DNA of 64,000 nucleotides from the NCBI GenBank assembly GCA_963810945.1, contig CAWEPI010000004.1:1-64000 (forward strand). Reading direction: 5' to 3'. The DNA comes from JAOUEA01 sp963810945. Lineage in GTDB: Bacteria; Actinomycetota; UBA4738; HRBIN12. A model generated the notes under the pieces. It saw nothing but the letters and a program-made list of their open reading frames with translations. It made no database searches and had not been told where the DNA came from. A program made the translations under genes and the position numbers. Shown here one piece after another: positions 47,275 to 57,547 of this stretch; the first letter of the stretch is position 1, and each line of letters opens with the position of its first letter.

Positions 47275-47565
47275 TCAGTCCCGCGAGGCCTCGGGTTCCG
47301 CGGCCTCCGCCTCGGGTTGCGCGCCCTCCGCCTCGAGGACGTCGTCGTCGCTCACGGCGAAGGCGCCGGAGTTCACGGCGTCCACGACGGCGCGCGCCCG
47401 CGTCTCGTCGTCGGTGCTCACCCAGAGGTAGACGGGGCCGGCCCGATAGGGGCCCTCGCCCTCACCCTTCATCATCACCGAGATGCCCTCGGCCTCGAGA
47501 CGGCCGCGCATCAGCTCCCCGGCGAAGCTGTCCGAGCTGGCGTAGATGCGCACGAGGTCACTCAT
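47275..47565 (-). CDS. DUF2007-family small protein
   Basis: It is 96 aa. The start DLVRIYASSDSFAGELMRGR, LEAEGISVMMKGEGEG and LWVSTDDETRARAVVDAV match the ferredoxin-like DUF2007 domain, sometimes called a putative signal-transducing protein. The last roughly 25 residues are acidic (Glu/Ala). The function is unknown. It is transcribed towards rtcB, and the two stop codons are 19 bp apart. Confidence 0.7.
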   Translation of the reverse strand: MSDLVRIYASSDSFAGELMRGRLEAEGISVMMKGEGEGPYRAGPVYLWVSTDDETRARAVVDAVNSGAFAVSDDDVLEAEGAQPEAEAAEPEASRD

Positions 47566-47636
47566 CCACCTATCCTCGCACGACTTCGCTCGAACGGGCG
47601 CGCGCGGGCGGAGGGGTCGGGTACCCTGCCCCCGGC

Positions 47637-48965
47637 ATGGGACGACTCTTCGGCACCGACGGCGTCCGCGGACTCGCGGGCACCGAACTCACGGAGGACC
47701 TGGCCTACGGGCTGGGCCGGGCCGCCGTCGAGGTGCTCGGGCGTCACGGGGCGGGGCACCCCACGTTCGTGGTGGGTCGCGATCCGCGCGCCTCGGGCGA
47801 GTGGCTGGAGGACGCCTTGGTGGCGGGGATCCATATGGCGGGGGGCGACGTCATCCTCGCCGGCATGGAGCCCACGCCCGCCATCGCGTTCATCACGCTG
47901 GACCTCGGCGCCTCCTCGGGTGTCGTGATCTCCGCCTCGCACAACCCGCCCGAGTACAACGGGATCAAGTTCTTCGCGGCCAACGGCATGAAGCTGCCCG
48001 ACGAGCTGGAGGACGAGATCGAGGCAGTGCTCGATCAGCCCGCGGCCGTGGCCGCCACGACGGGCACGACGCTCCCTGCGGGCGAGGCGCGCGATCGCTA
48101 CGTCGATCACCTCGTCGACGCGGCCGACGCCCCCTTGGACGGCATGAGCGTCGTCGTGGACTGCGCGAACGGCGCGGCCTCCGAGATCGCGCCGGAGGTG
48201 CTGCGCCGGCTCGGCGCCGATGTGCACGCGATCAACGCCGAGCCCGACGGCAAGAACATCAACGAAGGCTGCGGTGCGCTCTACCCCGAGGTGGTGGCGG
48301 CCGAGGTCGTGCGCCTCGGCGCTGACGCCGGCGTCTCCCACGACGGCGACGCAGACCGGGCGCTCTTCGCCGATGCCGAGGGCGCCATCGTGGACGGCGA
48401 TCAGGTCCTGGCGGCCAGCGCGGTGGCGCTCCGCGACGCCGGACGGCTGGCGGGCAACACCGTCGTCACGACCGTGATGGCGAACCTCGGGTTCCACCAC
48501 GCGATGCGCGAGGCGGGCATCGACGTGGTGGCCTCCAAGGTGGGGGACCGCTACGTCCTGGAGGACATGGTGCGCATCGGCGCCGTGCTGGGCGGCGAGC
48601 AGTCCGGCCACGTGATCTTCCGCGAGCAGGCCACGACCGGCGACGGGCTCCTCACGGCCGTCCGCTTCCTCTCGTTGGCTGCGACGCGCGGCGCGACCGT
48701 CCGCGAGCTGGCCTCGGCGATGCGGCGCTACCCGCAGGCCTTGATCAATGTCGACGTGCGCGACCGCGACGCCCTTCCCGGCTCCGAGGCCGTCTGGGCC
48801 GCGGTGCACGAGGCCGAGCACGAGCTCGGCGAGGAGGGCCGCGTCCTGGTGCGGCCCTCGGGCACGGAGCCCCTCGTGCGGGTGATGGTGGAGGCCGCGT
48901 CCGAGGATCTCGCCACCGCGCACGCGGAGCGCATCGCCGCGACCGTCCGCGCCGCGCTCGCCTGA
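47637..48965 (+). CDS. glmM: Phosphoglucosamine mutase
   Basis: It is 442 aa. The phosphoserine loop is VVISASHNPPEYNGIKFF, with Ser101 as the catalytic residue. The metal loop is SHDGDADRALF and the phosphate-binding end is RPSGTEPLVRVMVEA. The enzyme converts glucosamine-6-phosphate to glucosamine-1-phosphate for UDP-GlcNAc, feeding peptidoglycan and the glycan locus in this window. TACCCT at 47622-47627 is 9 nt before ATG 47637. It directly precedes glmS, which makes its substrate. Confidence 0.97.
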   Translation: MGRLFGTDGVRGLAGTELTEDLAYGLGRAAVEVLGRHGAGHPTFVVGRDPRASGEWLEDALVAGIHMAGGDVILAGMEPTPAIAFITLDLGASSGVVISASHNPPEYNGIKFFAANGMKLPDELEDEIEAVLDQPAAVAATTGTTLPAGEARDRYVDHLVDAADAPLDGMSVVVDCANGAASEIAPEVLRRLGADVHAINAEPDGKNINEGCGALYPEVVAAEVVRLGADAGVSHDGDADRALFADAEGAIVDGDQVLAASAVALRDAGRLAGNTVVTTVMANLGFHHAMREAGIDVVASKVGDRYVLEDMVRIGAVLGGEQSGHVIFREQATTGDGLLTAVRFLSLAATRGATVRELASAMRRYPQALINVDVRDRDALPGSEAVWAAVHEAEHELGEEGRVLVRPSGTEPLVRVMVEAASEDLATAHAERIAATVRAALA

Positions 48966-49003
48966 CCCGTTCCGGAGGAACGCCCCTGTTAGGGTGAACG
49001 CTC

Positions 49004-50842
<1,839 letters not shown>

Positions 50843-50847
50843 CGGCC

Positions 50848-51051
50848 GTGACGCCGAGCGGCTCGCCCTATCCGCTACCCACCCCGGCGGATCCCAGCGC
50901 CACGGTCGTCACCGTGGTGTTCCTCTTGGCCCTCGTCTCGCTCTCGGCGGTGCTCTGGTGGCAGGTTCGGCGGGCATGGCGCGATCGCCGGGAACCGACG
51001 TCGGGAAGTCCCCGGCCCTCCGAAGGCCCGGGGCCCGGCGCGCCTCGATAG
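50848..51051 (+). CDS. Small single-pass membrane protein, hypothetical
   Basis: It is 67 aa from GTG 50848, 5 bp after glmS. A Pro-rich N-terminus leads to one transmembrane helix (TVVTVVFLLALVSLSAVLWW, about 20-39), then a basic patch RRAWRDRREP and a Gly/Pro tail. The hydrophobic pattern looks genuine for coding sequence, but I recognise no family. The end overlaps the left arm of the terminator hairpin at 51022-51064, and it could simply be the end of the glmS transcript. Confidence 0.4.
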   Translation: MTPSGSPYPLPTPADPSATVVTVVFLLALVSLSAVLWWQVRRAWRDRREPTSGSPRPSEGPGPGAPR

Positions 51052-51064
51052 GGCCCCGGCCTTC
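51022..51064 (+). terminator. Terminator hairpin upstream of acpS
   Basis: Arms 51022-51036 and 51051-51064 pair over 14 bp with a single bulged C, around a 14-nt loop. It sits between the small membrane gene and acpS, and the acpS promoter -10 begins 4 bp later. Confidence 0.55.
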
Positions 51065-51079
51065 GCGTAGCCTGTCCGG

Positions 51080-51457
51080 GTGGAGATCGTCGGACTGGGC
51101 GTCGACATCTGCGAGATCGCACGCATGGAGCGTGCGCTCGACCGCCACCCCACCATGCGCGCCCGCGTGTTCACGCCCGAGGAGATCGCGTACTGCGACT
51201 CCAAGGCGCGCCCGGCCGAGTCGTACGCGGGACGCTTCGCCGCGCGCGAGGCCACGATCAAGGCCCTCGGCGGATACCGGGGCAAGCGCTGGCAGGACAT
51301 CAGCGTCACCCGCCACCCGAGCGGGGCGCCCATCGTCGCCCTCGAGGGCCACGCGGCCGGGCGCGCCGAGATGCTCGGCATCTCGCGCGTGCTGATCACG
51401 TTCACCCACGAGAAGACCAACGCCGTCGCGTTCGCGGTCGCGGTGCGGGAGGGGTGA
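51080..51457 (+). CDS. acpS: Holo-[acyl-carrier-protein] synthase
   Basis: It is 125 aa. GLGVDICEIARMERAL (with Asp8) and the motif GRFAAREATIKALGG are the two signatures of AcpS-type phosphopantetheinyl transferases. They load 4'-phosphopantetheine from CoA onto acyl carrier protein. TAGCCT (51068-51073) is 6 nt before GTG 51080. nnr follows after 7 bp. Confidence 0.93.
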   Translation: MEIVGLGVDICEIARMERALDRHPTMRARVFTPEEIAYCDSKARPAESYAGRFAAREATIKALGGYRGKRWQDISVTRHPSGAPIVALEGHAAGRAEMLGISRVLITFTHEKTNAVAFAVAVREG

Positions 51458-51464
51458 GCGTCCG

Positions 51465-52994
51465 TTGAAGCCGGTGCTCTCACCCACGCAGGCCGCCGAG
51501 CTCGACCGCGCCACCCAGGCGCGCGGCGTGCCCGCGTCCACGTTGATGGAGCGCGCCGGCCGCGCGGTGGCGCGCGCCTGCGTCGACCTGACGGGCGGCG
51601 TGTACGGACGTCGCGCGGTCGTGGTCTGCGGCAAGGGGAACAACGGTGGCGACGGGCTCGTGGCGGCGCGTCACCTCGCGCGCTGGGGCGTGCGCGTCGC
51701 GGTGCTCTCGGTGGAACCGCCGGACGGACTCCGCGAGCCCGCCGCGGCGAACCTCGCCCGGCTCGCGGAGGTGGGCCTGCGGGTCGACATCGCGACGGAG
51801 TCGCGGCTGGCGCGCGAGCTGGGGCGCGCGGACATCGCCGTCGATGCCGTCTTCGGCACCGGGTTCCGCGGCGTGCCGGAGGATCGGTGGGCCGCCGCGA
51901 TCGAGGGGTTGAACGCGGGCGCGCCGCCGGTGGTGGCCGTGGACATCCCCTCCGGCGTGAACGGGGCCACCGGCGCGGTCGAGGGTGATGCCGTGCGGAG
52001 CGACCTCACCGTGACGTTCGGCGCTGCCAAGGCGGGCGTCGTGCTCCTGCCGGGCGCGGAGCGCGCGGGGGCCGTCCGCGTGGTGGAGATCGGCTTCCCC
52101 GAGGATCTCCTGCGGGCCGACACGTTCGTGACCGAGCCCGAGGACGTGGCCGCGATGGTGCCTCACCGCATGGTCGACACGCACAAGCGCGCCTCGGGGG
52201 TGCTGGTGGTGGTGGCCGGCTCGCGGGGGATGACCGGAGCCGCCCACCTGATCGCCGAGGCTGCCGGACGGATCGGAGCGGGCCTCGTCGTCGTGGCCGC
52301 CGCGGAGGGCATCGTTCCGATCCTCCAGGCCTCGATCACCGAGGCCGTCTTCCTCCCGCTCCCCGAGACGGCGGACGGGGGGGTGGCCGGCGATGCGCGC
52401 GACGCGGTCCTCGACGCGCTCGGCCGGGCGCACGCGCTCGCGATCGGCCCCGGCATGACCGCCCAGGACGAGACGGCGGGCTTCGTGCGCGACCTGCTAC
52501 GCGACTGCCCGGTGCCCGCCGTGGTCGACGCCGACGCGCTGAACGCCTTCGCGGGCCGTGCCGACGACCTCGCCGATCGGAAGGCCGAGGCGGTCCTCAC
52601 CCCGCATGTAGGTGAGTTCGTGCGCCTCGCGGGGGTCGGCGCACGCGAGCTGGAGTCGGACCGACTCGCGCACGCCCGCACGCTGGCCGCGCGCGCCGAC
52701 GCCGTCGTGCTGCTGAAGGGCAGCCGCACGGTGCTCGCGGCTCCCGACGGCACCGTGCGCGTGAACCCCACGGGCAGCCCGGTGCTCGCCACGGCGGGCT
52801 CGGGCGACGTGCTCACCGGCATGATCGGCGGCCTGCTCGCGCGCGGCCTGGAGCCGTTCGACGCCGCGACCGCCGGCGCCTACCTCCACGGGGTGGCCGG
52901 GATCGTGGCGGGTCGCGCCACGGGGGAGGGCACGCTCGCGGGGGACCTGGTCGGCCACATCCCGGCGGCGGTCCGACGGGTGGGCGAGGCATGA
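51465..52994 (+). CDS. nnr: Bifunctional NAD(P)H-hydrate repair enzyme
   Basis: It is 509 aa and joins two enzymes. Residues 1-215 are the NAD(P)HX epimerase (YjeF_N: VVCGKGNNGGDGLVAARHLA, DAVFGTGFRG, VDIPSGVNGATG). Residues 225-505 are the ADP/ATP-dependent dehydratase (LAIGPGMTAQDETAGFV, AVVDADALNAFA, LTPHVGEFVRL, NPTGSPVLATAGSGDVLTGM). Together they repair hydrated NADH and NADPH. TTG 51465 has GGGAGGGGTGAG upstream. It overlaps alr by 4 bp. Confidence 0.95.
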   Translation: MKPVLSPTQAAELDRATQARGVPASTLMERAGRAVARACVDLTGGVYGRRAVVVCGKGNNGGDGLVAARHLARWGVRVAVLSVEPPDGLREPAAANLARLAEVGLRVDIATESRLARELGRADIAVDAVFGTGFRGVPEDRWAAAIEGLNAGAPPVVAVDIPSGVNGATGAVEGDAVRSDLTVTFGAAKAGVVLLPGAERAGAVRVVEIGFPEDLLRADTFVTEPEDVAAMVPHRMVDTHKRASGVLVVVAGSRGMTGAAHLIAEAAGRIGAGLVVVAAAEGIVPILQASITEAVFLPLPETADGGVAGDARDAVLDALGRAHALAIGPGMTAQDETAGFVRDLLRDCPVPAVVDADALNAFAGRADDLADRKAEAVLTPHVGEFVRLAGVGARELESDRLAHARTLAARADAVVLLKGSRTVLAAPDGTVRVNPTGSPVLATAGSGDVLTGMIGGLLARGLEPFDAATAGAYLHGVAGIVAGRATGEGTLAGDLVGHIPAAVRRVGEA

Positions 52995-54094
52995 CCGATC
53001 GCCACCGGCCCACGTGGGTCGAGGTGGATCTGGATGCGATCCGCCACAACGTGCGCGTGCTCAAGCCGGCCGATGCGGAGCTGATGGCCGTGGTGAAGGC
53101 CAACGCCTATGGGCACGGCGACGTGGCCGCCGCCCGCGCCGCCGTGGAGGGTGGTGCGACCTGGCTCGGGGTCGCGCTGGTGGAGGAGGGGTTGCACCTG
53201 CGCGACGCCGGCATCGACGCGCGCATCCTCGTGCTCTCTGAATGCCCGCCGGGTTCGGAGGCCGACGCCCTCGCGGCCGATCTCACGCCGACCCTCTACT
53301 CCGAGGGCGGGCTTGCACGGCTCGCGGAGGCGTCGGCGGGCCACGCCGTCGCCGTGCACGTCAAGGTCGACACGGGCATGCACCGCGTGGGTGTCTGGCC
53401 GCCCGCCGACGCCGTCGCCTACGCCGGGCGCGTGGTGGGCGCCGGCCTCGACCTCGAGGGCCTCTTCACGCACTTCGCGCGCTCCGAGGAGGACGCCCCC
53501 ACCACCGAGCGGCAGCTCGCGACCTTCCTGCACGTCGTCGAGGCGGCGCGCGCGGCCGGCCTCGCGCCGCGGATCGTGCACGCGTCCAACACCGGGGGGA
53601 CGATCCTGCATCCCGACGCCCGCCTCGACCTGGTGCGCCCCGGCATCGGCGTCTACGGGTTGGAGCCCGGGCCCGAGGTCGGCGCCGAGCTCGGCCTGCG
53701 GCCCGCACTCACCTGGCGCTCGGCCGTCTCGTTCGTGAAGCGGCTGCCGGCGGGGGAGCGCACCTCCTACGGTCACCGCTACCGTCTCGGGCACGACGCC
53801 TGGGTCGCCACCGTGCCGGTCGGCTACGCGGACGGCTACCCTCGGCTGCTGTCCTCGCGCGCCGACGTCCTGATCCGGGGGCGACGGTGCCGCGTGGCGG
53901 GGAGCGTGACGATGGATCAGCTGGTGGTGGATTGCGGGGACCTCGAGGTCGCCGTCGGCGACGACGTCGTGCTGCTCGGACGCCAGGATGCGGAGGAGGT
54001 CACCGCCGAGGAGCTGGCGGGACTCTCCGACACGATCGGATACGAGATCGTGACCCGGATCGGCGAGCGCGTGCCCCGGGAGTACCTCGGATGA
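52991..54094 (+). CDS. alr: Alanine racemase
   Basis: It is 367 aa. The PLP lysine is Lys36 in MAVVKANAYGHGD and the second catalytic residue is Tyr260 in TSYGHRYRLGHD. VDTGMHRVGV, THFARSE and VTMDQLVVDCGD are further family markers. It makes D-alanine for peptidoglycan. It overlaps nnr by 4 bp and the downstream hydrolase by 4 bp, which places it in one operon. Confidence 0.97.
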   Translation: MTDRHRPTWVEVDLDAIRHNVRVLKPADAELMAVVKANAYGHGDVAAARAAVEGGATWLGVALVEEGLHLRDAGIDARILVLSECPPGSEADALAADLTPTLYSEGGLARLAEASAGHAVAVHVKVDTGMHRVGVWPPADAVAYAGRVVGAGLDLEGLFTHFARSEEDAPTTERQLATFLHVVEAARAAGLAPRIVHASNTGGTILHPDARLDLVRPGIGVYGLEPGPEVGAELGLRPALTWRSAVSFVKRLPAGERTSYGHRYRLGHDAWVATVPVGYADGYPRLLSSRADVLIRGRRCRVAGSVTMDQLVVDCGDLEVAVGDDVVLLGRQDAEEVTAEELAGLSDTIGYEIVTRIGERVPREYLG

Positions 54095-55152
54095 CGAAGA
54101 AGCGGACGGCGCTCATCAGCGCGGGCGTGGCGGCGGGAGCGATCGCCGCGGGGGCCGTCGGCAGCGTCGTCGTGCGCCGGCGCCACGCGCAGGTGGACGA
54201 GGGGATCTTCTGGGATCTCCCGCCTGAGGATCTCGGCGACGTCACCTCGTTCGACGGCACGACGATCGCGGTGCGCGCGGCCGGGCCACCCGAGGCGCCC
54301 GTCATCCTGTTCGTGCACGGGTTCAGCCTGGACGCGACGACCTGGTACGAGCAGTGGGTCGACCTCTCCGTGGACTTCCGCTGCGTGGTGATGGATCACC
54401 GGGGGCACGGACGATCGGGTCGCGCCGCGAACGGCGATCTCTCCCTGCGCGCGATGGGCCGCGACGTGGCCGCCGTGCTCGATCTCGTCTCCCCCGAGCG
54501 CGCCGCCGTGCTCGTGGGCCACTCGATGGGCGCGATGTCGATCCTGGGGATGGCCGAGCAGCGTCCCGAGCTCTTCGGCACGCGGGTGGCGGGTGTGGTG
54601 CTGATCGGCGCCGCCTCCTCGGACCTGCTGCAGGGGGCGATGGGCTCGGTCACCGAGCTGCTGCGCCCCCGCCTCGGCACCATCGCGTCGGCGGCCAAGC
54701 GCGTCGACCGCCTCCGCAAGGCCGTGCTCGCGAGCCCGGCGGACGTGCGTGGGGCGGTGGCGCGGCTCACGCAGTTCGGGCCCGACGCCCCCCAGCACGT
54801 GGTGGATCACGTCGTGCGGCTCGCCCAGAACGCGTCCTCGGACGTGTGGACCGACGGGCTCTCCTCGCTGATGGAGATGGACCTGCGCCACGCCGTGCCG
54901 CGCGTGACGGTCCCCGCGCTCGTGGTGGTCGGCGAACACGACCGCGTCACGCCGCCGGCCTCCGCGGTGGGGCTCACCGGCGCGCTCCCGGACGCGCGCC
55001 TCGTGGTGCTGGAGGGCGCGGGCCACATGGCGATGCTCGAGCGCCCCATCGAGCTCGACCGCGAGATCCGCCTCTTCGCGATCGCGGCCCTTGGCCTGGA
55101 TGCGCCCCATCCGCCGCGGCGCAAGCGGAAGGCCGCGAAGGGGGAGGGTTGA
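54091..55152 (+). CDS. Alpha/beta hydrolase, membrane-anchored
   Basis: It is 353 aa. An N-terminal hydrophobic segment (ALISAGVAAGAIAAGAVGSVVV, residues 7-28) is probably a membrane anchor. The hydrolase fold shows ILFVHGFSLDATTW (oxyanion loop), VMDHRGHGRSG, the nucleophile elbow VGHSMGAMS (Ser in GHSMG), a late Asp in VVVGEHDRVTPP and the catalytic His in LEGAGHMAMLERP. The C-terminus is basic. A hydrolase at this place between alr and tsaE is typical in actinobacteria; its substrate is not known. Confidence 0.85.
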   Translation: MTKKRTALISAGVAAGAIAAGAVGSVVVRRRHAQVDEGIFWDLPPEDLGDVTSFDGTTIAVRAAGPPEAPVILFVHGFSLDATTWYEQWVDLSVDFRCVVMDHRGHGRSGRAANGDLSLRAMGRDVAAVLDLVSPERAAVLVGHSMGAMSILGMAEQRPELFGTRVAGVVLIGAASSDLLQGAMGSVTELLRPRLGTIASAAKRVDRLRKAVLASPADVRGAVARLTQFGPDAPQHVVDHVVRLAQNASSDVWTDGLSSLMEMDLRHAVPRVTVPALVVVGEHDRVTPPASAVGLTGALPDARLVVLEGAGHMAMLERPIELDREIRLFAIAALGLDAPHPPRRKRKAAKGEG

Positions 55153-55154
55153 GC

Positions 55155-55838
55155 GTGCCCCGCACCCTCGCCGAGGTGGCCGCGGAGGCCGCGGGCTGCA
55201 CGAGGTGCAAGCTCGCGCAGGGTCGCACCCAGGTGGTGTTCGGCGACGGCAGCCCCGACGCCGACCTCCTGTTCATCGGCGAGGGCCCAGGGTTCCACGA
55301 GGACAAGCAGGGCATCCCGTTCGTGGGCGCCGCGGGCCAGCTCCTCAACCGGATGCTGGGCGAGATCGGCCTCGGGCGCGATGAGGTGTACATCGCGAAT
55401 ATCGTGAAGTGCCGCCCTCCCGGGAACCGGGATCCGCAGCCCGACGAGATCGAGGCGTGCACCCCGTGGCTCGTCGAGCAGATCTCGCTGATCCAGCCCA
55501 GGGTCGTCGTGACGCTCGGCAACTTCGCCACGAAGTTCGTGCTCGACACCACCCTGGGCATCACCCGCCTGCGCGGCCAGGTGCACGACTGGCACGGCCG
55601 CACCGTGATCCCTACGTTCCACCCGGCCGCGATCCTGCACGGCGGGGGGAGAAGTCCCGCCAGTTCCAGCTCCTGCGCGAGGACTTCGCGCTCGTGCGGC
55701 GGACCCTGGAGGGCGCCACAGGCGGAGCCCACCGTCGCCGTGGGCACGTCGCCCGCGGCGCCCGGCGAGATCCCGCGCGCCACCGTGATCCCCGAGCCCG
55801 ACGACCTCCCCGACACCGACCAGCTGGAGCTCTTCTAG
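55155..55838 (+). CDS. Uracil-DNA glycosylase, family 4 type (two compensating frameshifts)
   Basis: It is about 227 aa. Cysteines for an iron-sulfur cluster are in AGCTRCKLA, VKCRPPGNRDP and IEACTPWLV. The uracil-site motifs are GEGPGFHEDKQGIPFVG and, near the end, PTFHPAAIL. GTG 55155 is chosen because GGGGAGG at 55141-55147 suits it; TTG 55149 is too close. The frame leaves at the G6 run 55644-55649 and returns near 55715-55722. Between these points the shifted frame gives the expected GEKSRQFQLLREDFALVRR. The enzyme removes uracil from DNA. The C-terminus (IPRATVIPEPDDLPDTDQLE) is acidic. Confidence 0.85.
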   Translation: MPRTLAEVAAEAAGCTRCKLAQGRTQVVFGDGSPDADLLFIGEGPGFHEDKQGIPFVGAAGQLLNRMLGEIGLGRDEVYIANIVKCRPPGNRDPQPDEIEACTPWLVEQISLIQPRVVVTLGNFATKFVLDTTLGITRLRGQVHDWHGRTVIPTFHPAAILHGGGRSPASSSSCARTSRSCGGPWRAPQAEPTVAVGTSPAAPGEIPRATVIPEPDDLPDTDQLELF

Positions 55839-56336
55839 ATGGAGCTCGATCTTCGGGCCCTCACCGCCGAGGACACGCGCGCGGTCGGCGAGGCCCTCGC
55901 CCCGCTGTTGCGTCCACGCGACGCGGTCGTGCTCACCGGTGAGCTCGGGGCCGGCAAGACCACCTTCGTGCAGGGTGTGGCGCGCGGCCTCGGCATCGAG
56001 GACCAGGTCGTGTCGCCCACCTTCACCCTCATCAAGGAGTACACGGGCCGCCTCGACGTGGCGCACGTGGACGTCTACCGCCTCGACCGCGTCCAGGACG
56101 TCGTGGACCTCGGCCTGGACGAGCTGGGGACCGGCGAGGACGTGCTGCTGGTGGAGTGGGGCGACGCCGTGGAGGCCCTGTTGCCGCCGGACCGCCTCCG
56201 CGTCGAGTTCGCGACGGAGGATCCGAGCGGACGGGACGAGGCCCGCCGCATCCAGGTCACCGGCGTGGGTGAAGCCTGGATGCAGCGTTGGGCCGCGGTG
56301 CTGGACGCCCTCCGACCCTGGGAGGTCGCCCTGTGA
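55839..56336 (+). CDS. tsaE: tRNA t6A synthesis ATPase TsaE
   Basis: It is 165 aa. The Walker A motif is LTGELGAGKTTFVQGVARGL, then VVSPTFTLIKEYTGRLDVAH and VDVYRLDRVQDVVDLGLDEL, as in TsaE/YjeE. It energises the TsaB-TsaD complex that makes N6-threonylcarbamoyl-adenosine at tRNA position 37. ATG 55839 directly follows the glycosylase stop, and the stop shares GTGA with tsaB. Confidence 0.95.
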   Translation: MELDLRALTAEDTRAVGEALAPLLRPRDAVVLTGELGAGKTTFVQGVARGLGIEDQVVSPTFTLIKEYTGRLDVAHVDVYRLDRVQDVVDLGLDELGTGEDVLLVEWGDAVEALLPPDRLRVEFATEDPSGRDEARRIQVTGVGEAWMQRWAAVLDALRPWEVAL

Positions 56337-57042
56337 TCGTGGTGGGCATCGAGACGTCCACGCCCCAGACGAGCGTGGCCCTCGGGACCGAGCAGGAGAT
56401 CCTCGCCAAGGTCTCGGTGGCCGGCAAGGCCCGACAGGAATCGGTGACCCCGGCGCTGCAGCAGCTGCTGGCGTGGACGGGCATCGACCTGGAGCACGTG
56501 GGCGGGGTGGCGGTCGGGGTCGGGCCGGGCTTGTTCACCGGCCTGCGGGTCGGCGTGGAGACCGCGAAGACGCTCGCCCAGGTCCTGCAACGTGCCGATC
56601 GTGGGCATCCCCAGCCTCGACGCGCTCGCCTACGCCTGCCGACACACGCACAAGCGGATCGCCGCCGTGATCGATGCCCGCCGTGGCGAGGTCTTCTACG
56701 CCCTGTATCGCGCGGTGCCCGGCGGGGTGATACGCGAGTCCGCGTACGAGGTCTGCCCGCCCAGCCACCTCGCCGGGGAGCTGGAGGCGGTGGCCGGGGA
56801 GGTGCTGGCGGTCGGGCAACGGTGCGATGCTGTATCGCCATGAACTCGAGGAACCGGGCGCGCGCGTCGAGGTCGGTACCTCCATCTCGGCGCATCCCGA
56901 GGCGGCGGCGCTGGTCGAGCTCGCCGTGCCCCGATTCCTGCGGGAGGAGCACGACCGGCTCCACGACATCGTCCCCCTGTACCTGAGGAAGTCGGATGCT
57001 GAGATCGCGTGGGATCAGCGAGCGCGCGGCGCCCAGGCTTGA
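56333..57042 (+). CDS. tsaB: tRNA t6A synthesis scaffold TsaB (two frameshifts)
   Basis: The ASKHA-fold start is VVGIETSTPQTSVALG, then ESVTPALQQLL and VGVGPGLFTGLRVGVETAKT. Two extra bases break the frame: one near 56586-56590, after which VPIVGIPSLDALAYAC resumes, and one in the GGG at 56814-56816, after which GAMLYRHELEEPGARVEVGT resumes. The corrected length is about 235 aa, normal for the family. TsaB binds TsaD and TsaE. Both errors are single extra bases next to short runs, so they look technical. Confidence 0.9.
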
Positions 57043-57547
57043 GATCAGCCGGATGCGCCGTCGCCATCTGCGCGGCGTGATGGCGATCGAGCGCCAGGTG
57101 TATGCACGTCCCTGGAGCCCTGCCCTATTCGTGGCCGAGATGACCGAGCCCCACAACCGCTGCTACCTGGTGGCGCGCACCGACAAGGTCGTCGTGGGCT
57201 ACGCGGGCATGATCTGCTACGGCGACGAGGCGCACATCACGAACATCGCGGTGGACCCGCAGCAGCACCGGCGGGGGATCGGCGCGCGCCTGCTCTACGC
57301 GCAGATGCGCCAGGCCATCGAGATGGGCGCGCACGCCGTCTCGCTGGAGGTCCGCGTCACCAACTGGGGGGCGCAGCGGCTCTACGGCCACTTCGGCTTC
57401 CACCCGGTGGGGATCCGCCGCAACTACTACCAGGAGCTGAGCGAGGACGCGCTCATCATGTGGACCGACGACGTCCGCACGGAGGCCTACGGCCGCCGCC
57501 TGGAAGCCATCGCCGAGGAGCTGCCCGGGGTGGGGCGCTCGGCGTGA
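56996..57547 (+). CDS. rimI: Ribosomal-protein-alanine N-acetyltransferase RimI-like
   Basis: It is 183 aa with a GNAT fold. The acetyl-CoA loop is VDPQQHRRGIGARLLYAQM, and the motif LEVRVTNWGAQRLYGHFGFH with GIRRNYY near the end is typical of RimI. RimI acetylates the N-terminus of S18 and other proteins. ATG 56996 is supported by GAGG at 56985-56988 and overlaps tsaB by 47 bp; ATG 57053 is the alternative. It sits between tsaB and tsaD, as in many actinobacteria. Confidence 0.9.
   Translation: MLRSRGISERAAPRLEISRMRRRHLRGVMAIERQVYARPWSPALFVAEMTEPHNRCYLVARTDKVVVGYAGMICYGDEAHITNIAVDPQQHRRGIGARLLYAQMRQAIEMGAHAVSLEVRVTNWGAQRLYGHFGFHPVGIRRNYYQELSEDALIMWTDDVRTEAYGRRLEAIAEELPGVGRSA

Noticed and set aside
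48974..48979. GGAGGA as the glmS ribosome-binding site
   Set aside because: It lies 24 nt before the ATG, too far to act. The TAGGGT 8 nt before the start is the likelier signal.
56333..57042. Programmed frameshifting in tsaB or fusA
   Set aside because: No slippery heptamer, stop codon at the junction or downstream pseudoknot is seen, and the breaks are part of a window-wide pattern of single-base errors.
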